The position numbers and the translations under genes are program-made. Of a stretch of 64,000 nucleotides of DNA, positions 33,459-42,014 are shown one piece after another; within the stretch, counting starts at the first letter, position 1; the number at the start of each line of letters is the position of its first letter. The notes beneath the pieces are model-generated. The model made no database searches. It was not told the origin of the DNA and saw nothing but the letters and a program-made list of their open reading frames with translations. The DNA comes from Arthrobacter subterraneus (GTDB lineage Bacteria > Actinomycetota > Actinomycetes > Actinomycetales > Micrococcaceae), in contig NZ_FNDT01000004.1 of assembly GCF_900099735.1 (NCBI RefSeq), positions 124,001 through 188,000 of the forward strand. The letters run 5' to 3'.

Positions 33459-35036
33459 ATGCGAGACGAACCGACCGTGACGATCGGGCTCGGCGCACTC
33501 GCGCCGGCGGACGTGGTTGCCGTGGCGCGCTACGGTGCCCGGGTACAGCTCGGCGCGGAGTCCCTGGCCGCGATGAAGGCTAGCCGTGCGGTCATTGACG
33601 CCCTCATCGATGACCCCATTCCCCACTACGGCGTCTCCACCGGGTTCGGCGCGCTGGCCACCAAGCACATTCCCGTCCAGGAGCGTACCCACCTCCAGCG
33701 CAGCCTCATCCGCAGCCATGCGGCGTCTTCCGGCGCTGAAGTGGACCGCGAGGTGGTGCGCGGACTCATGCTCGGCCGGCTCTCCACCATGGCAACCGGG
33801 CGGACAGGCGTGCGTCCCGTCGTCGCGCAGACCTACGCCGACATGCTCAATGCCGGAATCACGCCCGTGATCGGCGAGTACGGTTCGCTGGGCTGCTCCG
33901 GGGACCTTGCCCCGCTCTCCCACGTGGCGCTGGCGCTGATGGGCGAGGGCGAGGTAAGGAACGACGACGGCGCGCTGCTGCCTGCCGCCGCGGCGCTGGC
34001 TGCCGCCGGCATCCCCCCGGTGGAACTGCGGGAAAAGGAAGGACTTGCCCTCATCAACGGCACCGACGGGATGCTCGGCATGCTGGTCCTGGCCTCCGCG
34101 GACCTGCACCGGCTGCTGCGGACCGCGGACCTCGCCGCCGCGATGAGCGTGGAGGGACTGCTGGGCACCGAGAGCGTCTTCGCCGAGGACCTGCACCGGC
34201 TCCGGCCGCATCCGGGCCAGCTGGCATCCGCAGCGAACATCCGCCGGATCCTGGCCGGGTCCCGCCTCATCGGCGAGCATGCCTCGGAGGAGCGCAGGGC
34301 GCACCGGTTCACCCGGGTGCAGGACGCCTACTCGCTGCGGTGCGCCCCGCAGGTCCACGGTGCGGCGCGGGCCACGCTGGCGCACGTGGAATCGGTCGCA
34401 GCGATCGAGCTGGGCTCCGCCATCGACAATCCGGTGGTCACTCCGGACGGTCGGGTGGAATCGAACGGCAATTTCCACGGCGCTCCGATCGGTTACGCGC
34501 TGGACTTCCTGGCGATCGCCGTGGCGGACCTCGCCTCCATGAGCGAGCGCCGCACCGACCGCTTCCTCGACAAGAGCCGCAGCCACGGCCTCAACCCGTT
34601 CCTGGCGCACGATCCGGGCGTCGACTCAGGGCACATGATCGCCCAGTACACGCAGGCCGGAATCGTCTCCGAGCTCAAGCGTCTGGCCGCTCCGGCGTCC
34701 GTCGATTCCATTCCGTCTTCGGCCATGCAGGAAGACCACGTGTCCATGGGCTGGGCCGCCGGGCTGAAGCTGCGGCGTGCGCTGGACGGGCTCACCCGCG
34801 TTGTCGCGATCGAGCTGCTGACCGCGGCCCGTGCGCTGGACATGCGCGACGGCGGATTGGCCACCTCCCACAGCTCACCGGCTCTTTCCGCCGCGCGCGC
34901 AGTGATCCGCGAGGTGGTCGAAGGTCCGGGAACGGACCGCTACCTCGCACCGGAAATCGAGGCCGTGCGGAAGCTGGTGGAGGCTGGTCTGGTGACTGAC
35001 GCCGTCGACCGTGTCCTGGAGGAGCCGCTGGAGTAG
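33459..35036 (+). CDS. hutH: Histidine ammonia-lyase
   Basis: A 525-residue enzyme that removes ammonia from histidine to give urocanate, the first step of histidine use. The catalytic MIO cofactor is made from the internal triad in GSLGCSGDLAPLSH; here the triad reads Cys-Ser-Gly rather than the more common Ala-Ser-Gly. Other signature segments are YGVSTGFGALATKHIP, NGTDGMLGMLVLA, RVQDAYSLRCAPQVHGA and ESNGNFHGAPIGYALDF. The ATG at 33459 follows AGAGGA. It is divergent from the IclR-hutU operon, with the putative operators between them. Confidence 0.96.
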   Translation: MRDEPTVTIGLGALAPADVVAVARYGARVQLGAESLAAMKASRAVIDALIDDPIPHYGVSTGFGALATKHIPVQERTHLQRSLIRSHAASSGAEVDREVVRGLMLGRLSTMATGRTGVRPVVAQTYADMLNAGITPVIGEYGSLGCSGDLAPLSHVALALMGEGEVRNDDGALLPAAAALAAAGIPPVELREKEGLALINGTDGMLGMLVLASADLHRLLRTADLAAAMSVEGLLGTESVFAEDLHRLRPHPGQLASAANIRRILAGSRLIGEHASEERRAHRFTRVQDAYSLRCAPQVHGAARATLAHVESVAAIELGSAIDNPVVTPDGRVESNGNFHGAPIGYALDFLAIAVADLASMSERRTDRFLDKSRSHGLNPFLAHDPGVDSGHMIAQYTQAGIVSELKRLAAPASVDSIPSSAMQEDHVSMGWAAGLKLRRALDGLTRVVAIELLTAARALDMRDGGLATSHSSPALSAARAVIREVVEGPGTDRYLAPEIEAVRKLVEAGLVTDAVDRVLEEPLE

Positions 35037-35073
35037 AGCGTCCGGCGCTGGGTGTACAAGTGCCCGGCGCGTA

Positions 35074-35108
35074 ATAATGGCGCTCCGATCAACTCAGAGC
35101 GCCATTAT
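35074..35108. terminator. Hairpin between hutH and the AMIN-like gene
   Basis: ATAATGGCGCTC (35074-35085) and GAGCGCCATTAT (35097-35108) form a perfect 12-bp stem with an 11-base loop. It lies between the ends of two convergent genes and probably ends transcription from both, though neither side has a T-run. Confidence 0.6.
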
Positions 35109-35141
35109 GTGACCACTCACGCTGGAGCGTTGGGACGGAAG

Positions 35142-35684
35142 TTACCAGCGATGGGCCACGTCGATGACGAGCCGGGATGAGGTTCCCGGACCGTCGAGGG
35201 TGAAGACCCGGAACGGGAGACGGGCGCGGACACCGAGGCCGAAGGTTGTGCGGCCCTCGAAACTGTCCACGTAGGCCACCTGGCGGAAGGTTGTGAAGCC
35301 CGCCACGTTGACCGCTTCAGACCGGACGGCCGGGCTGTAGGTTGCGTTGTACCGCGAGTCGTGGGCTGGCGCGTTGACGGTCACCTGGATATCGGCACCG
35401 CCGCGCAGCGGTGTTGCCAGGCCGGAGGTCCCGACGACGGCGCTGACGTACCGGATGGTGTAGCCGGCGCCCTTGCCCCGCACGTCAACCACGAGCCGGT
35501 CGAAGCAGGCATGGCGTCCGGCCCGCGCGTTCACCACGGGAGCGCTGGTGTAGGCCGTGCTGGTCTTCGCCAGCGAGCCCCAGGTGATCCCGCAGTAGGG
35601 AGCAGCCGAGGCCGGAGTCGGCGCCACCAGGCCGAATCCGACTATGAGAAGCAGACTCGCCAGCAGCGCACGAAGTGTGTGCAT
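35142..35684 (-). CDS. Secreted AMIN-like domain protein
   Basis: A 180-residue exported protein. A signal peptide is clear: basic start MHTLR, hydrophobic core ALLASLLLIVGFGLVA and an Ala-x-Ala type cut site (ASAAPYC). The mature part has two cysteines and ends with SRLVIDVAHRW; an earlier copy LVVDVRGKGAGYTIRYV resembles it. This pattern fits the AMIN-like domain found in many actinobacterial surface proteins, which may bind cell wall. The ATG at 35684 follows AAAGGTGG. Confidence 0.8.
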   Translation of the reverse strand: MHTLRALLASLLLIVGFGLVAPTPASAAPYCGITWGSLAKTSTAYTSAPVVNARAGRHACFDRLVVDVRGKGAGYTIRYVSAVVGTSGLATPLRGGADIQVTVNAPAHDSRYNATYSPAVRSEAVNVAGFTTFRQVAYVDSFEGRTTFGLGVRARLPFRVFTLDGPGTSSRLVIDVAHRW

Positions 35685-35870
35685 GATGCACCACCTTTCA
35701 AGGAAGTAGGTGGGATCATCGTAGGACCGCGCGGGGGAAGAAGATCCGCCCCGGAAGCCATCGGCGCCCAACCGTTACGGGCAGCCTGAAATCGCGGATT
35801 TTCCCGGAAGTATGGCGCACGAAACGCAACCATTCAGATGCCGCTTTGTCATCCTGTGCTTCTCGCGGGG

Positions 35871-37049
35871 TCAGACCGTCTGCGGCGTTTTGCCCTGGAT
35901 CAGCCGCATGGCGGGCTCGGCAAGCCGGGCGGCAACCGGCCCGAAGATGGCCATCAGAAGCACGTAGGCGGTGGCGAGCGCGGCGAGCTCGTCGGTGACC
36001 GCTCCGGAGGCCACCGCCAGGCCCGCGATGACTATCGAGAACTCCCCGCGGGCGATGAGCGCAGCTCCGGCCCGTGCACGGCCCAGGCGTCCCACGCCCT
36101 GCCGCTTCGCCGCCCACCATCCGGTAGCCACCTTGGTGATGGAGGTGATCACGGCCAGCAGCAGCGCGTAGCCGAGCACGGGCGGGATGGTCGAGGGGTC
36201 GGTGTTGAGCCCGAACACCACAAAGAAGACCGCCGCGAACAGATCCCGCAGGGGTTCGAGGATGCGCGTGGCGTTGGTGGCGGTGGCCCCGGAAATTGCG
36301 ATCCCGAGCAGGAACGCGCCCACGGCAGCCGAGACCTGCATGGCCGAGGCCACTCCCGCGACCAGCAGCGCCCCGCCGATCAGGGTCAACAGGAACACCT
36401 CGCGGTCCTTGGAATCGACGATGGCGGACACCGTTCTCCCGAACCGCAGCGCGATCACCAGCACCACGGTCACCACCATCAGCGAGATCCCGACGGCCCG
36501 GAGCCCGCCGGCGAAGCTCACTCCGGCCAGGACTGTGGTCAGGATGGGCAGGTAAATGGCCATTGCGAGGTCTTCGAAGACCAGCAGGGACAGGACCACC
36601 GGCGTCTCCCGGTTGCCGAGGCGGCGCAGGTCCGTCAGCACCTTCGCGATAATGCCCGACGACGAAATGTACGTCACTCCCCCGAGAACCAGCGCCCCGA
36701 CTCCTCCCCATCCCAGCACCAGCGCAATCAGCGCCCCGGGCAGGAAGTTGAGCACGATGTCGAGCACCCCTGCCATCCAGGACTGCTTCAGGCCCGTCAC
36801 CAGCTCCCCGGCGGTGTACTCCAGGCCGAGCAGCAGGAGCAGGAGGATGACCCCGATTTCACTGGCGATGGCGCTGAATTCCTCGAGCCCCTGCAGTTCC
36901 ACGAACCCGCCCTGCCCGAAGAACAGCCCACCGATCAGGTAGAGCGGGATGGGCGACAGGCCGATCCGGCCGGCGAGCCGCCCCAGGACGCCGAGGCCGA
37001 GGAAGACGGCGCCCAGTTCAATGAGTACCAGCGCGCTGTGACTGCCCAC
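35871..37049 (-). CDS. khtU: Cation/proton antiporter (KhtU-like)
   Basis: A 392-residue CPA2-type antiporter with 12 or 13 helices. The ion-path aspartate lies in VLSLLVFEDLAMAIYLPIL, and GLSPIPLYLIGGLFFGQ and YISSSGIIAKVL are also typical. The C-terminus ends soon after the last helix and carries no TrkA domain. The neighbour khtT, seven bp upstream, supplies that domain as a separate protein, so this is a two-part K+/H+ antiporter that exports potassium and helps control pH. The GTG at 37049 is used. Confidence 0.88.
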   Translation of the reverse strand: MGSHSALVLIELGAVFLGLGVLGRLAGRIGLSPIPLYLIGGLFFGQGGFVELQGLEEFSAIASEIGVILLLLLLGLEYTAGELVTGLKQSWMAGVLDIVLNFLPGALIALVLGWGGVGALVLGGVTYISSSGIIAKVLTDLRRLGNRETPVVLSLLVFEDLAMAIYLPILTTVLAGVSFAGGLRAVGISLMVVTVVLVIALRFGRTVSAIVDSKDREVFLLTLIGGALLVAGVASAMQVSAAVGAFLLGIAISGATATNATRILEPLRDLFAAVFFVVFGLNTDPSTIPPVLGYALLLAVITSITKVATGWWAAKRQGVGRLGRARAGAALIARGEFSIVIAGLAVASGAVTDELAALATAYVLLMAIFGPVAARLAEPAMRLIQGKTPQTV

Positions 37050-37056
37050 CTGCGGC

Positions 37057-37539
37057 TCAGCCGCCGCGCAGAATCTCTGCGGCGGCGTCGAGTCCGTCAG
37101 CGGTTCCGACGGCGACCAGCAGGTCTCCTGCGGCCAACGTGAAGTCAGGGCCCGGGGAAGCCTGCACCTGGCCGCGCCTCAACAGGGCGACGATGGAGAC
37201 ACTGGTGCGGCTTCGCATCCTGGTGTCACCGAGCTCGCGGCCGTCGAAGGGCGAACCCGCCTCAATGAGAATCTGGCGGGTGCTTACTCCGGCCAGGTCC
37301 CGATGCTCCTCCGCCAGCTGGGCCACCAGCGGGTGCGCTCCCAGCAGGTTGCCCAGGGCGAAGGCTTCCTCCGCGGTCAACGGAATCGAGGCGATGCAGG
37401 CATCCGGATCATCGGCCCGGGACACAATCAGCTCGGTCTCGCCGTCGCGCTGGATCACCGTCCCGATCCGGCGGCCCGACGCCGTCACAATGTCCTTGCG
37501 CACGCCGATCCCGGGGAGAGGCGTTTCTTCAACCTTCAT
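37057..37539 (-). CDS. khtT: TrkA-C domain regulatory subunit (KhtT-like)
   Basis: A 160-residue soluble protein. The last 80 residues form a TrkA-C (RCK_C) domain: LAGVSTRQILIEAGSPFDGR, SIVALLRRGQ and DFTLAAGDLLVAVGTADGL. The first half resembles the N-terminal region of KhtT. It should bind nucleotide or c-di-AMP and control KhtU on the inner side of the membrane; the ligand is inferred from the family. Start ATG at 37539. The 69 bp upstream, up to the next gene, contain short GTCGCG repeats. Confidence 0.87.
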   Translation of the reverse strand: MKVEETPLPGIGVRKDIVTASGRRIGTVIQRDGETELIVSRADDPDACIASIPLTAEEAFALGNLLGAHPLVAQLAEEHRDLAGVSTRQILIEAGSPFDGRELGDTRMRSRTSVSIVALLRRGQVQASPGPDFTLAAGDLLVAVGTADGLDAAAEILRGG

Positions 37540-37608
37540 ACCTGTAACTCTAGACCCGCCGGAATCGCCCGGTTGTCGCGCTTGCGACGCTTGTCGCGGT
37601 TGTCGCGC

Positions 37609-38724
37609 TCAGGAACGTCCGGCGGCCAGTGCGGCGGCAACCGGGTGACCCGCTCCGTTTCCTGCCCCTGTCCCTGTCCCGGTGATCAGCCCGGCCGCCA
37701 GTTCAGCAATGGCCGAGGACGTCTGGAACCCGTAACCGCCCTGGCCTGCCAGCCAGAAAAATCCCTCGGCCTCCGGGTCGAATCCCACCACCGGCAGTCC
37801 GTCCGCCGCCTGGGTCCGCAGCCCGGTCCACGCCCGCAGCACCGTTCCGATGTCCAGCGTGGTCAGGCCGTTCAGCCGGGAGATCAGCGACTCAAGATCC
37901 TCCGGACGCGGCTGCGCGTCTTCCGGCACACTTGGAACTGATTCGGCCGGGGAAATCAGCAGGCCGTCGTCGTCCCGGCGGAAATAGAAACTGTCATCCG
38001 CGGCGGCCACCATGGGCGAGTCCGGGGCGGGGGCCCGGCCCGCTGCCGTGACGGCGGCCGTCCGCCGGTAGGGCCGCAGGCCCTGGGTGGCGACCCCGGA
38101 CAGGACGGCCAGTTCATCTGCCCACGCACCCGCCGCATTGACGACGACGGCGGCATGCACCGCCTGCGCACCGGCACCGACTTCCCACGCCGTGCGCAGC
38201 CGCTGAACCGAGTGGACGCGGGCGCCGGTCAGGATTTGGGTGCCACCCGCCTCCGCCCTTGAGCGGTGGTGGTCCAGCAGCAGGTCGGTGTTGCAGCCGA
38301 CGGCGGTGGTGTCGAGTCCTGCGGCGTCGTAACCTGCCGCACCCGCTGCCGGCCCGATCTGCGGGCACAGCCGGACCGCGTCATCCCAGGAGATCCGCTC
38401 CATGGCTCCGCTCGCCCGGGCGGCGACGTTCTCCTCGGAGCCGACCAGCAGAAAACTGCGGGGCGTCAGCACCGGCGCTGGCAGGTCCTGTTCGGCTTCC
38501 CGGATGAGCCGGAGCGTCCGGTCGGTCAGCCGCTGGACCACCTCCGGCCCGTAGCTCGGGATGAGCTGCCTGGCCGAGCGGGAGGAGGTGTGGTAGGCCA
38601 GCGAATGTTCGGCCTCGACGAGGATGACCCGCAGTTTCGCCCGGTCATCGGCGGTGAGCGCCGACGCGAGTGAAAGCCCCGCGATGCCGCCGCCCACAAT
38701 GATCACGTCTGCTGTCTCAGCCAT
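37609..38724 (-). CDS. FAD-dependent oxidoreductase (DAO family)
   Basis: A 371-residue D-amino-acid-oxidase-family flavoenzyme. The dinucleotide motif VIIVGGGIAGLSLASAL (residues about 8-24) and the glutamate in LVEAEHSLAYHTSSRSARQ bind FAD; a late WAGLRTQAADGLPVVG-type region (here WTGLRTQAADGLPVVGFD) and GQGGYGFQTS complete the fold. It may oxidise an amino acid or a related amine; the family includes glycine oxidase and D-amino-acid dehydrogenase-like enzymes. Near the C-terminus a Gly/Thr-rich repeat (GTGTGAGNGAG) is odd but in frame. Start ATG at 38724. Confidence 0.87.
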   Translation of the reverse strand: MAETADVIIVGGGIAGLSLASALTADDRAKLRVILVEAEHSLAYHTSSRSARQLIPSYGPEVVQRLTDRTLRLIREAEQDLPAPVLTPRSFLLVGSEENVAARASGAMERISWDDAVRLCPQIGPAAGAAGYDAAGLDTTAVGCNTDLLLDHHRSRAEAGGTQILTGARVHSVQRLRTAWEVGAGAQAVHAAVVVNAAGAWADELAVLSGVATQGLRPYRRTAAVTAAGRAPAPDSPMVAAADDSFYFRRDDDGLLISPAESVPSVPEDAQPRPEDLESLISRLNGLTTLDIGTVLRAWTGLRTQAADGLPVVGFDPEAEGFFWLAGQGGYGFQTSSAIAELAAGLITGTGTGAGNGAGHPVAAALAAGRS

Positions 38725-38764
38725 CTGCGTTCCGTCCCCTCACGTTCCGCTGGTGCTCTCTCAG

Positions 38765-39511
38765 CTAGTGCTCTTCCAGCGCGACACACAGCACGGAGGC
38801 GTCATCAGCCGACTCGCCGATCTCCTCCTGCGTGGTCCGCAGGATCAGCATAAGCTCCTGCGCCCCCAACGGCGTCTGCACCGCCTCAAGAAACTCCTCC
38901 GGTCCGCTCACCAGCCCGAGGTCGACCGCGCGCCAGGCACCGTCCGAGGCGAGCGCGACCGTGTGCGCCGGCTCGAGGACGGCAAGCCGGGCGTGGTGGG
39001 CTGCGGCCGGTTCGCGGCGCGCCACCCACACCCCCTCGGGGGTGTTCCGCGCCAGTCGCGCCTCGCGCAGCCGGTCCGCCGACCACGACGATCCGGCGAG
39101 CGCCTCCCCGACGTGCACCACCTCCCCGCTATTGAGGGCCGCAACCACGTGGCAGTCGGCGAGGCTGAGGACGGACAGGGCGCCGCCGTCGCCGGCTGTG
39201 ACCAGAGAGACCGCGGCGCTTGGGAAACGCTGGGACTCCGGGCCCACCAGCTGGTGTCCCAGCTCGTCCACCGCGGCGAGCGCCGCTGCCAGGACCGCGC
39301 GGGGGTCCTCCGGCCCGGCGCTTTCGGCGAGCGCCAGGCCGAGGACCTGGGCGTACCACGAGGGGTTCGACTCGCCGGGGAGATCCAGTTCGTCGAGGAG
39401 GGAGGTGGCGCCGTCGATCATCCAGGCAGCGTTGGCCCGGTAACCGCAGGCGTCCTCCATGACGTGATTGTCGCCTTCGGTCGTCACGCGTGAGATGTGC
39501 CTGAAGTTCAT
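38765..39511 (-). CDS. PP2C-like phosphatase domain protein
   Basis: A 248-residue protein with PP2C-type features: an early acidic cluster in DNHVMEDACG, the WMIDGATSL segment, SLADCHVVAALN, ALASDGAWRAVDLG and ADDASVLCVAL. Only part of the usual metal ligand set is obvious, so it may be a divergent or inactive phosphatase. The start is the ATG at 39511, which overlaps the stop of the upstream phosphotransferase by one base (TGATG). Tight coupling to that gene suggests that the two act together, perhaps in modifying and demodifying a small molecule or protein. Confidence 0.75.
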   Translation of the reverse strand: MNFRHISRVTTEGDNHVMEDACGYRANAAWMIDGATSLLDELDLPGESNPSWYAQVLGLALAESAGPEDPRAVLAAALAAVDELGHQLVGPESQRFPSAAVSLVTAGDGGALSVLSLADCHVVAALNSGEVVHVGEALAGSSWSADRLREARLARNTPEGVWVARREPAAAHHARLAVLEPAHTVALASDGAWRAVDLGLVSGPEEFLEAVQTPLGAQELMLILRTTQEEIGESADDASVLCVALEEH

Positions 39512-40410
39512 CAGCGGGGCCCTTCGTCGGTCAGTACGTCGTCCAGGATCCGGAGGCCCATGGACCGGTTGCCGGGGTGATCGTCGGAGGTGGCGGCCAT
39601 GGCGGCGGCGATGCACAGTGCCCAGCCGCGTGCCCGCTGCCAGGTCGCGGCGTCGGTGGGACATCCGGCCGTCACGGTGTCGATGAAGGTGCGCCGGCCG
39701 GCCCGGTCGAAGACCAGCCAGGCGGCGGCGAGGTCGGTGGCCGGGTCTCCCGCGGTCAGGTCGCCGAAGTCGAGCACTGCGGCCAGTCTGCCGCGCGCGT
39801 CCAGGAGGAGGTTCGCCGCATGCAGGTCCCCGTGCAGCCAGAGCGGCGGGCCGGTCCACCCGGGCTGGTCCCGCAGCCTCCGCCACAGTCCGAGGAGTTC
39901 GGGTGAGAGTCCGGCTGAGGTGATTCGCCGTTCCACGGCCGCGCTCCGGCCGGACAGGAGGACCCCCCGGACCGGATTGTGCGGAGCGTCGGCCGGGGCG
40001 GGGCGCTGGAACGCGGTCACGAAGTGCGCGAGGTCAGCCGCCGCGCGGCCACGGTCGCCCGGTTCAATGCCTGCCGCGGGCGTCCCCTCCACCCAGCGCG
40101 TGATGGTCCAGTACCAGGGAAAGGACGGCGACGGCGCGCCCGTCCGCAGCGGAACCGGCACCGGCACCGACACCGCAAGCCCGTTCGCCAGCTCGGGCAG
40201 CCACCGCTGTTCGTTGCGGATCAGGCCGGCCGCGGCCCGGCGGCGCGGCAGACGGACGGCGAACCCGTTGCCGAGGCGGAAGATGGCGTTGTCCCAGCCG
40301 TTGGCGACCGGCGTCAGCGGCAGGTGCGCGAGGTCCGGGTGCTGTTCGGCGAGCAGCCGCCGGACCAGCCCGGCGGTGATGTGCACCTCGGCTGCCGGCA
40401 TGTTTGCCAC
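39511..40410 (-). CDS. Aminoglycoside phosphotransferase (APH) family kinase
   Basis: A 299-residue APH-fold kinase. The catalytic loop is LWLHGDLHAANLLLDARG, with the Asp-x-x-x-x-Asn pair, and the metal Asp is in VLDFGDLTAGDPATDLAAAW. The nucleotide-binding start GWDNAIFRLGNGFAVRLPRR is typical. Family members phosphorylate antibiotics or cell metabolites; the substrate here is not known. I prefer the GTG at 40410, which follows GGAG at five bases; the ATG at 40401 is an alternative. It is followed by the PP2C-like gene without a gap. Confidence 0.85.
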   Translation of the reverse strand: MANMPAAEVHITAGLVRRLLAEQHPDLAHLPLTPVANGWDNAIFRLGNGFAVRLPRRRAAAGLIRNEQRWLPELANGLAVSVPVPVPLRTGAPSPSFPWYWTITRWVEGTPAAGIEPGDRGRAAADLAHFVTAFQRPAPADAPHNPVRGVLLSGRSAAVERRITSAGLSPELLGLWRRLRDQPGWTGPPLWLHGDLHAANLLLDARGRLAAVLDFGDLTAGDPATDLAAAWLVFDRAGRRTFIDTVTAGCPTDAATWQRARGWALCIAAAMAATSDDHPGNRSMGLRILDDVLTDEGPR

Positions 40411-40428
40411 GTCTACTCCGCCCGTCAA

Positions 40429-40486
40429 GGGAGCAACCTGGACTGGCGTGAGCGGAATACTGCCCACCTGTGTCCAGGTTGCTCCC
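40429..40486. terminator. 15-bp inverted repeat after gatB
   Basis: GGGAGCAACCTGGAC (40429-40443) and GTCCAGGTTGCTCCC (40472-40486) are perfect complements with a 28-base loop. It lies between the gatB stop (40500) and the phosphotransferase start (40410) and may terminate the gatCAB operon, although the loop is unusually long and there is no T-run. Confidence 0.5.
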
Positions 40487-40499
40487 ACTCCTGTCCGGT

Positions 40500-42014
40500 C
40501 TAGCCTTCGACTCCGAGGCGTTCCAGGATCAGCTGGCGCACCCGGCCGGCGTCTGCCTGCCCGCGGGTGGCCTTCATGACGCCGCCCACAATCGCGCCGA
40601 CCGCCTGCAGCTTCCCGCCGCGAATCTTGTCGGCGACATCCGGCTGCGCGGCGAGGGCGCCGTCGATCGCTTCCAGCAGGGCGCCGTCGTCGGAGACGAC
40701 CTCCAGCCCGCGCTGCGCCACCACTTCGGTGGGCGTGCCTTCCCCGGCGAGGACGCCGTCGAGCACCTCGCGGGAGAGCTTGTCGTTGATCCTGCCCGAG
40801 TCGATGAGGCCCTGCAGCTCCACGATCAGCGCCGGGGTGACACCCAGCTCTGCAGGTTCGACGTCGGCGACCTTGGCCCGGCGGGAGATCTCGCCCATCC
40901 ACCACTTGCGCGCGGTGGCCGGCTTGACGCCCGCGGCGATGGTCTCCTCGATCGAGTCCATGACTCCGGCGTTGACCACGTCGCGGAACTCCGCGTCAGA
41001 ATAGCCCCAGTCGGCCTGCAGGCGCTTGCGGCGGGCGGCAGGAGGTTCGGGAAGTTCGCTGCGGAGCTTCTCGATCCAGGCGTCATCCGTGACCACAGGC
41101 ACCAGGTCCGGTTCCGGGAAGTACCGGTAGTCATCGGCGTCGGACTTGGGGCGCCCCGCCGTCGTCGACCGGGTGTCCTCGTGCCAGTGGCGGGTTTCCT
41201 GGGTGATGGTGCCGCCGCCGTCGAGCACTGCGGCGTGGCGCTGGATCTCGTAGCGGACCGCGTGTTCGACGGCGCGCAGCGAGTTCACGTTCTTGGTTTC
41301 CGTGCGGGTGCCGAACTTCTCCTGGCCCTTGGGCTTCAGGGAGACGTTGGCGTCGCAGCGGACGTTGCCGCGTTCCATGCGGGCATCGGACACCCCGAGG
41401 TTCTTCACGATCTCGCGGATGGCCGCGACGTACGCCTTGGCCAGTTCCGGTGCGCGCTCCCCCGCTCCGACGATCGGCTTGGTGACGATCTCCACGAGCG
41501 GAACGCCGGCACGGTTGTAGTCCACCAGTGAGAACTCGGCGCCCTGGATCCGGCCGGTGGCCCCGCCCATGTGGGTGAGCTTGCCGGCGTCCTCCTCCAT
41601 GTGCGCCCGTTCGATCTCCACGGTGAACACGGTGCCGTCGGCGAGCTCGATGTCGATGGAGCCGTCGTAGGCGATCGGCTCGTCATACTGCGAGGTCTGG
41701 AAGTTCTTCGGCGTGTCCGGGTAGAAGTAGTTCTTCCGGGCGAAGTGACACCGTTCGGCAATCTTGCAGTTCAGCGCCAGGCCGATCTTGATCGATGACT
41801 CCACGGCCACCCGGTTGATCACCGGGAGGACGCCGGGCAGGCCGAGGTCCACGGGGGTCACGTTGGTGTTCGGGGTGTCACCGAAGGCGTTCGGTGCGCT
41901 GGAGAACATCTTGGTCCGGGTGTTCAGTTCCACGTGGACCTCGAACCCGAGTACCGGATCGAACTTCTCCATGGCCTCTTCGAAGGACAGGATGTCAGCG
42001 GTTGCAGTACTCAT
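40500..42014 (-). CDS. gatB: Aspartyl/glutamyl-tRNA amidotransferase subunit B
   Basis: A 504-residue subunit that binds tRNA and activates Glu or Asp on misacylated tRNA in the GatCAB complex. Signatures are [52 protein letters not shown] and the [15 protein letters not shown] segment; the C-terminal YqeY-like tail reads VRQLILERL. Start ATG at 42014 follows the gatA stop without a gap (TAA then ATG), so translation is coupled. Confidence 0.97.
   Translation of the reverse strand: MSTATADILSFEEAMEKFDPVLGFEVHVELNTRTKMFSSAPNAFGDTPNTNVTPVDLGLPGVLPVINRVAVESSIKIGLALNCKIAERCHFARKNYFYPDTPKNFQTSQYDEPIAYDGSIDIELADGTVFTVEIERAHMEEDAGKLTHMGGATGRIQGAEFSLVDYNRAGVPLVEIVTKPIVGAGERAPELAKAYVAAIREIVKNLGVSDARMERGNVRCDANVSLKPKGQEKFGTRTETKNVNSLRAVEHAVRYEIQRHAAVLDGGGTITQETRHWHEDTRSTTAGRPKSDADDYRYFPEPDLVPVVTDDAWIEKLRSELPEPPAARRKRLQADWGYSDAEFRDVVNAGVMDSIEETIAAGVKPATARKWWMGEISRRAKVADVEPAELGVTPALIVELQGLIDSGRINDKLSREVLDGVLAGEGTPTEVVAQRGLEVVSDDGALLEAIDGALAAQPDVADKIRGGKLQAVGAIVGGVMKATRGQADAGRVRQLILERLGVEG

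Noticed and set aside
37560-37606. GTCGCG-rich stretch as a meaningful repeat array
   Set aside because: Units are irregular and short; probably ordinary low-complexity GC-rich spacer.
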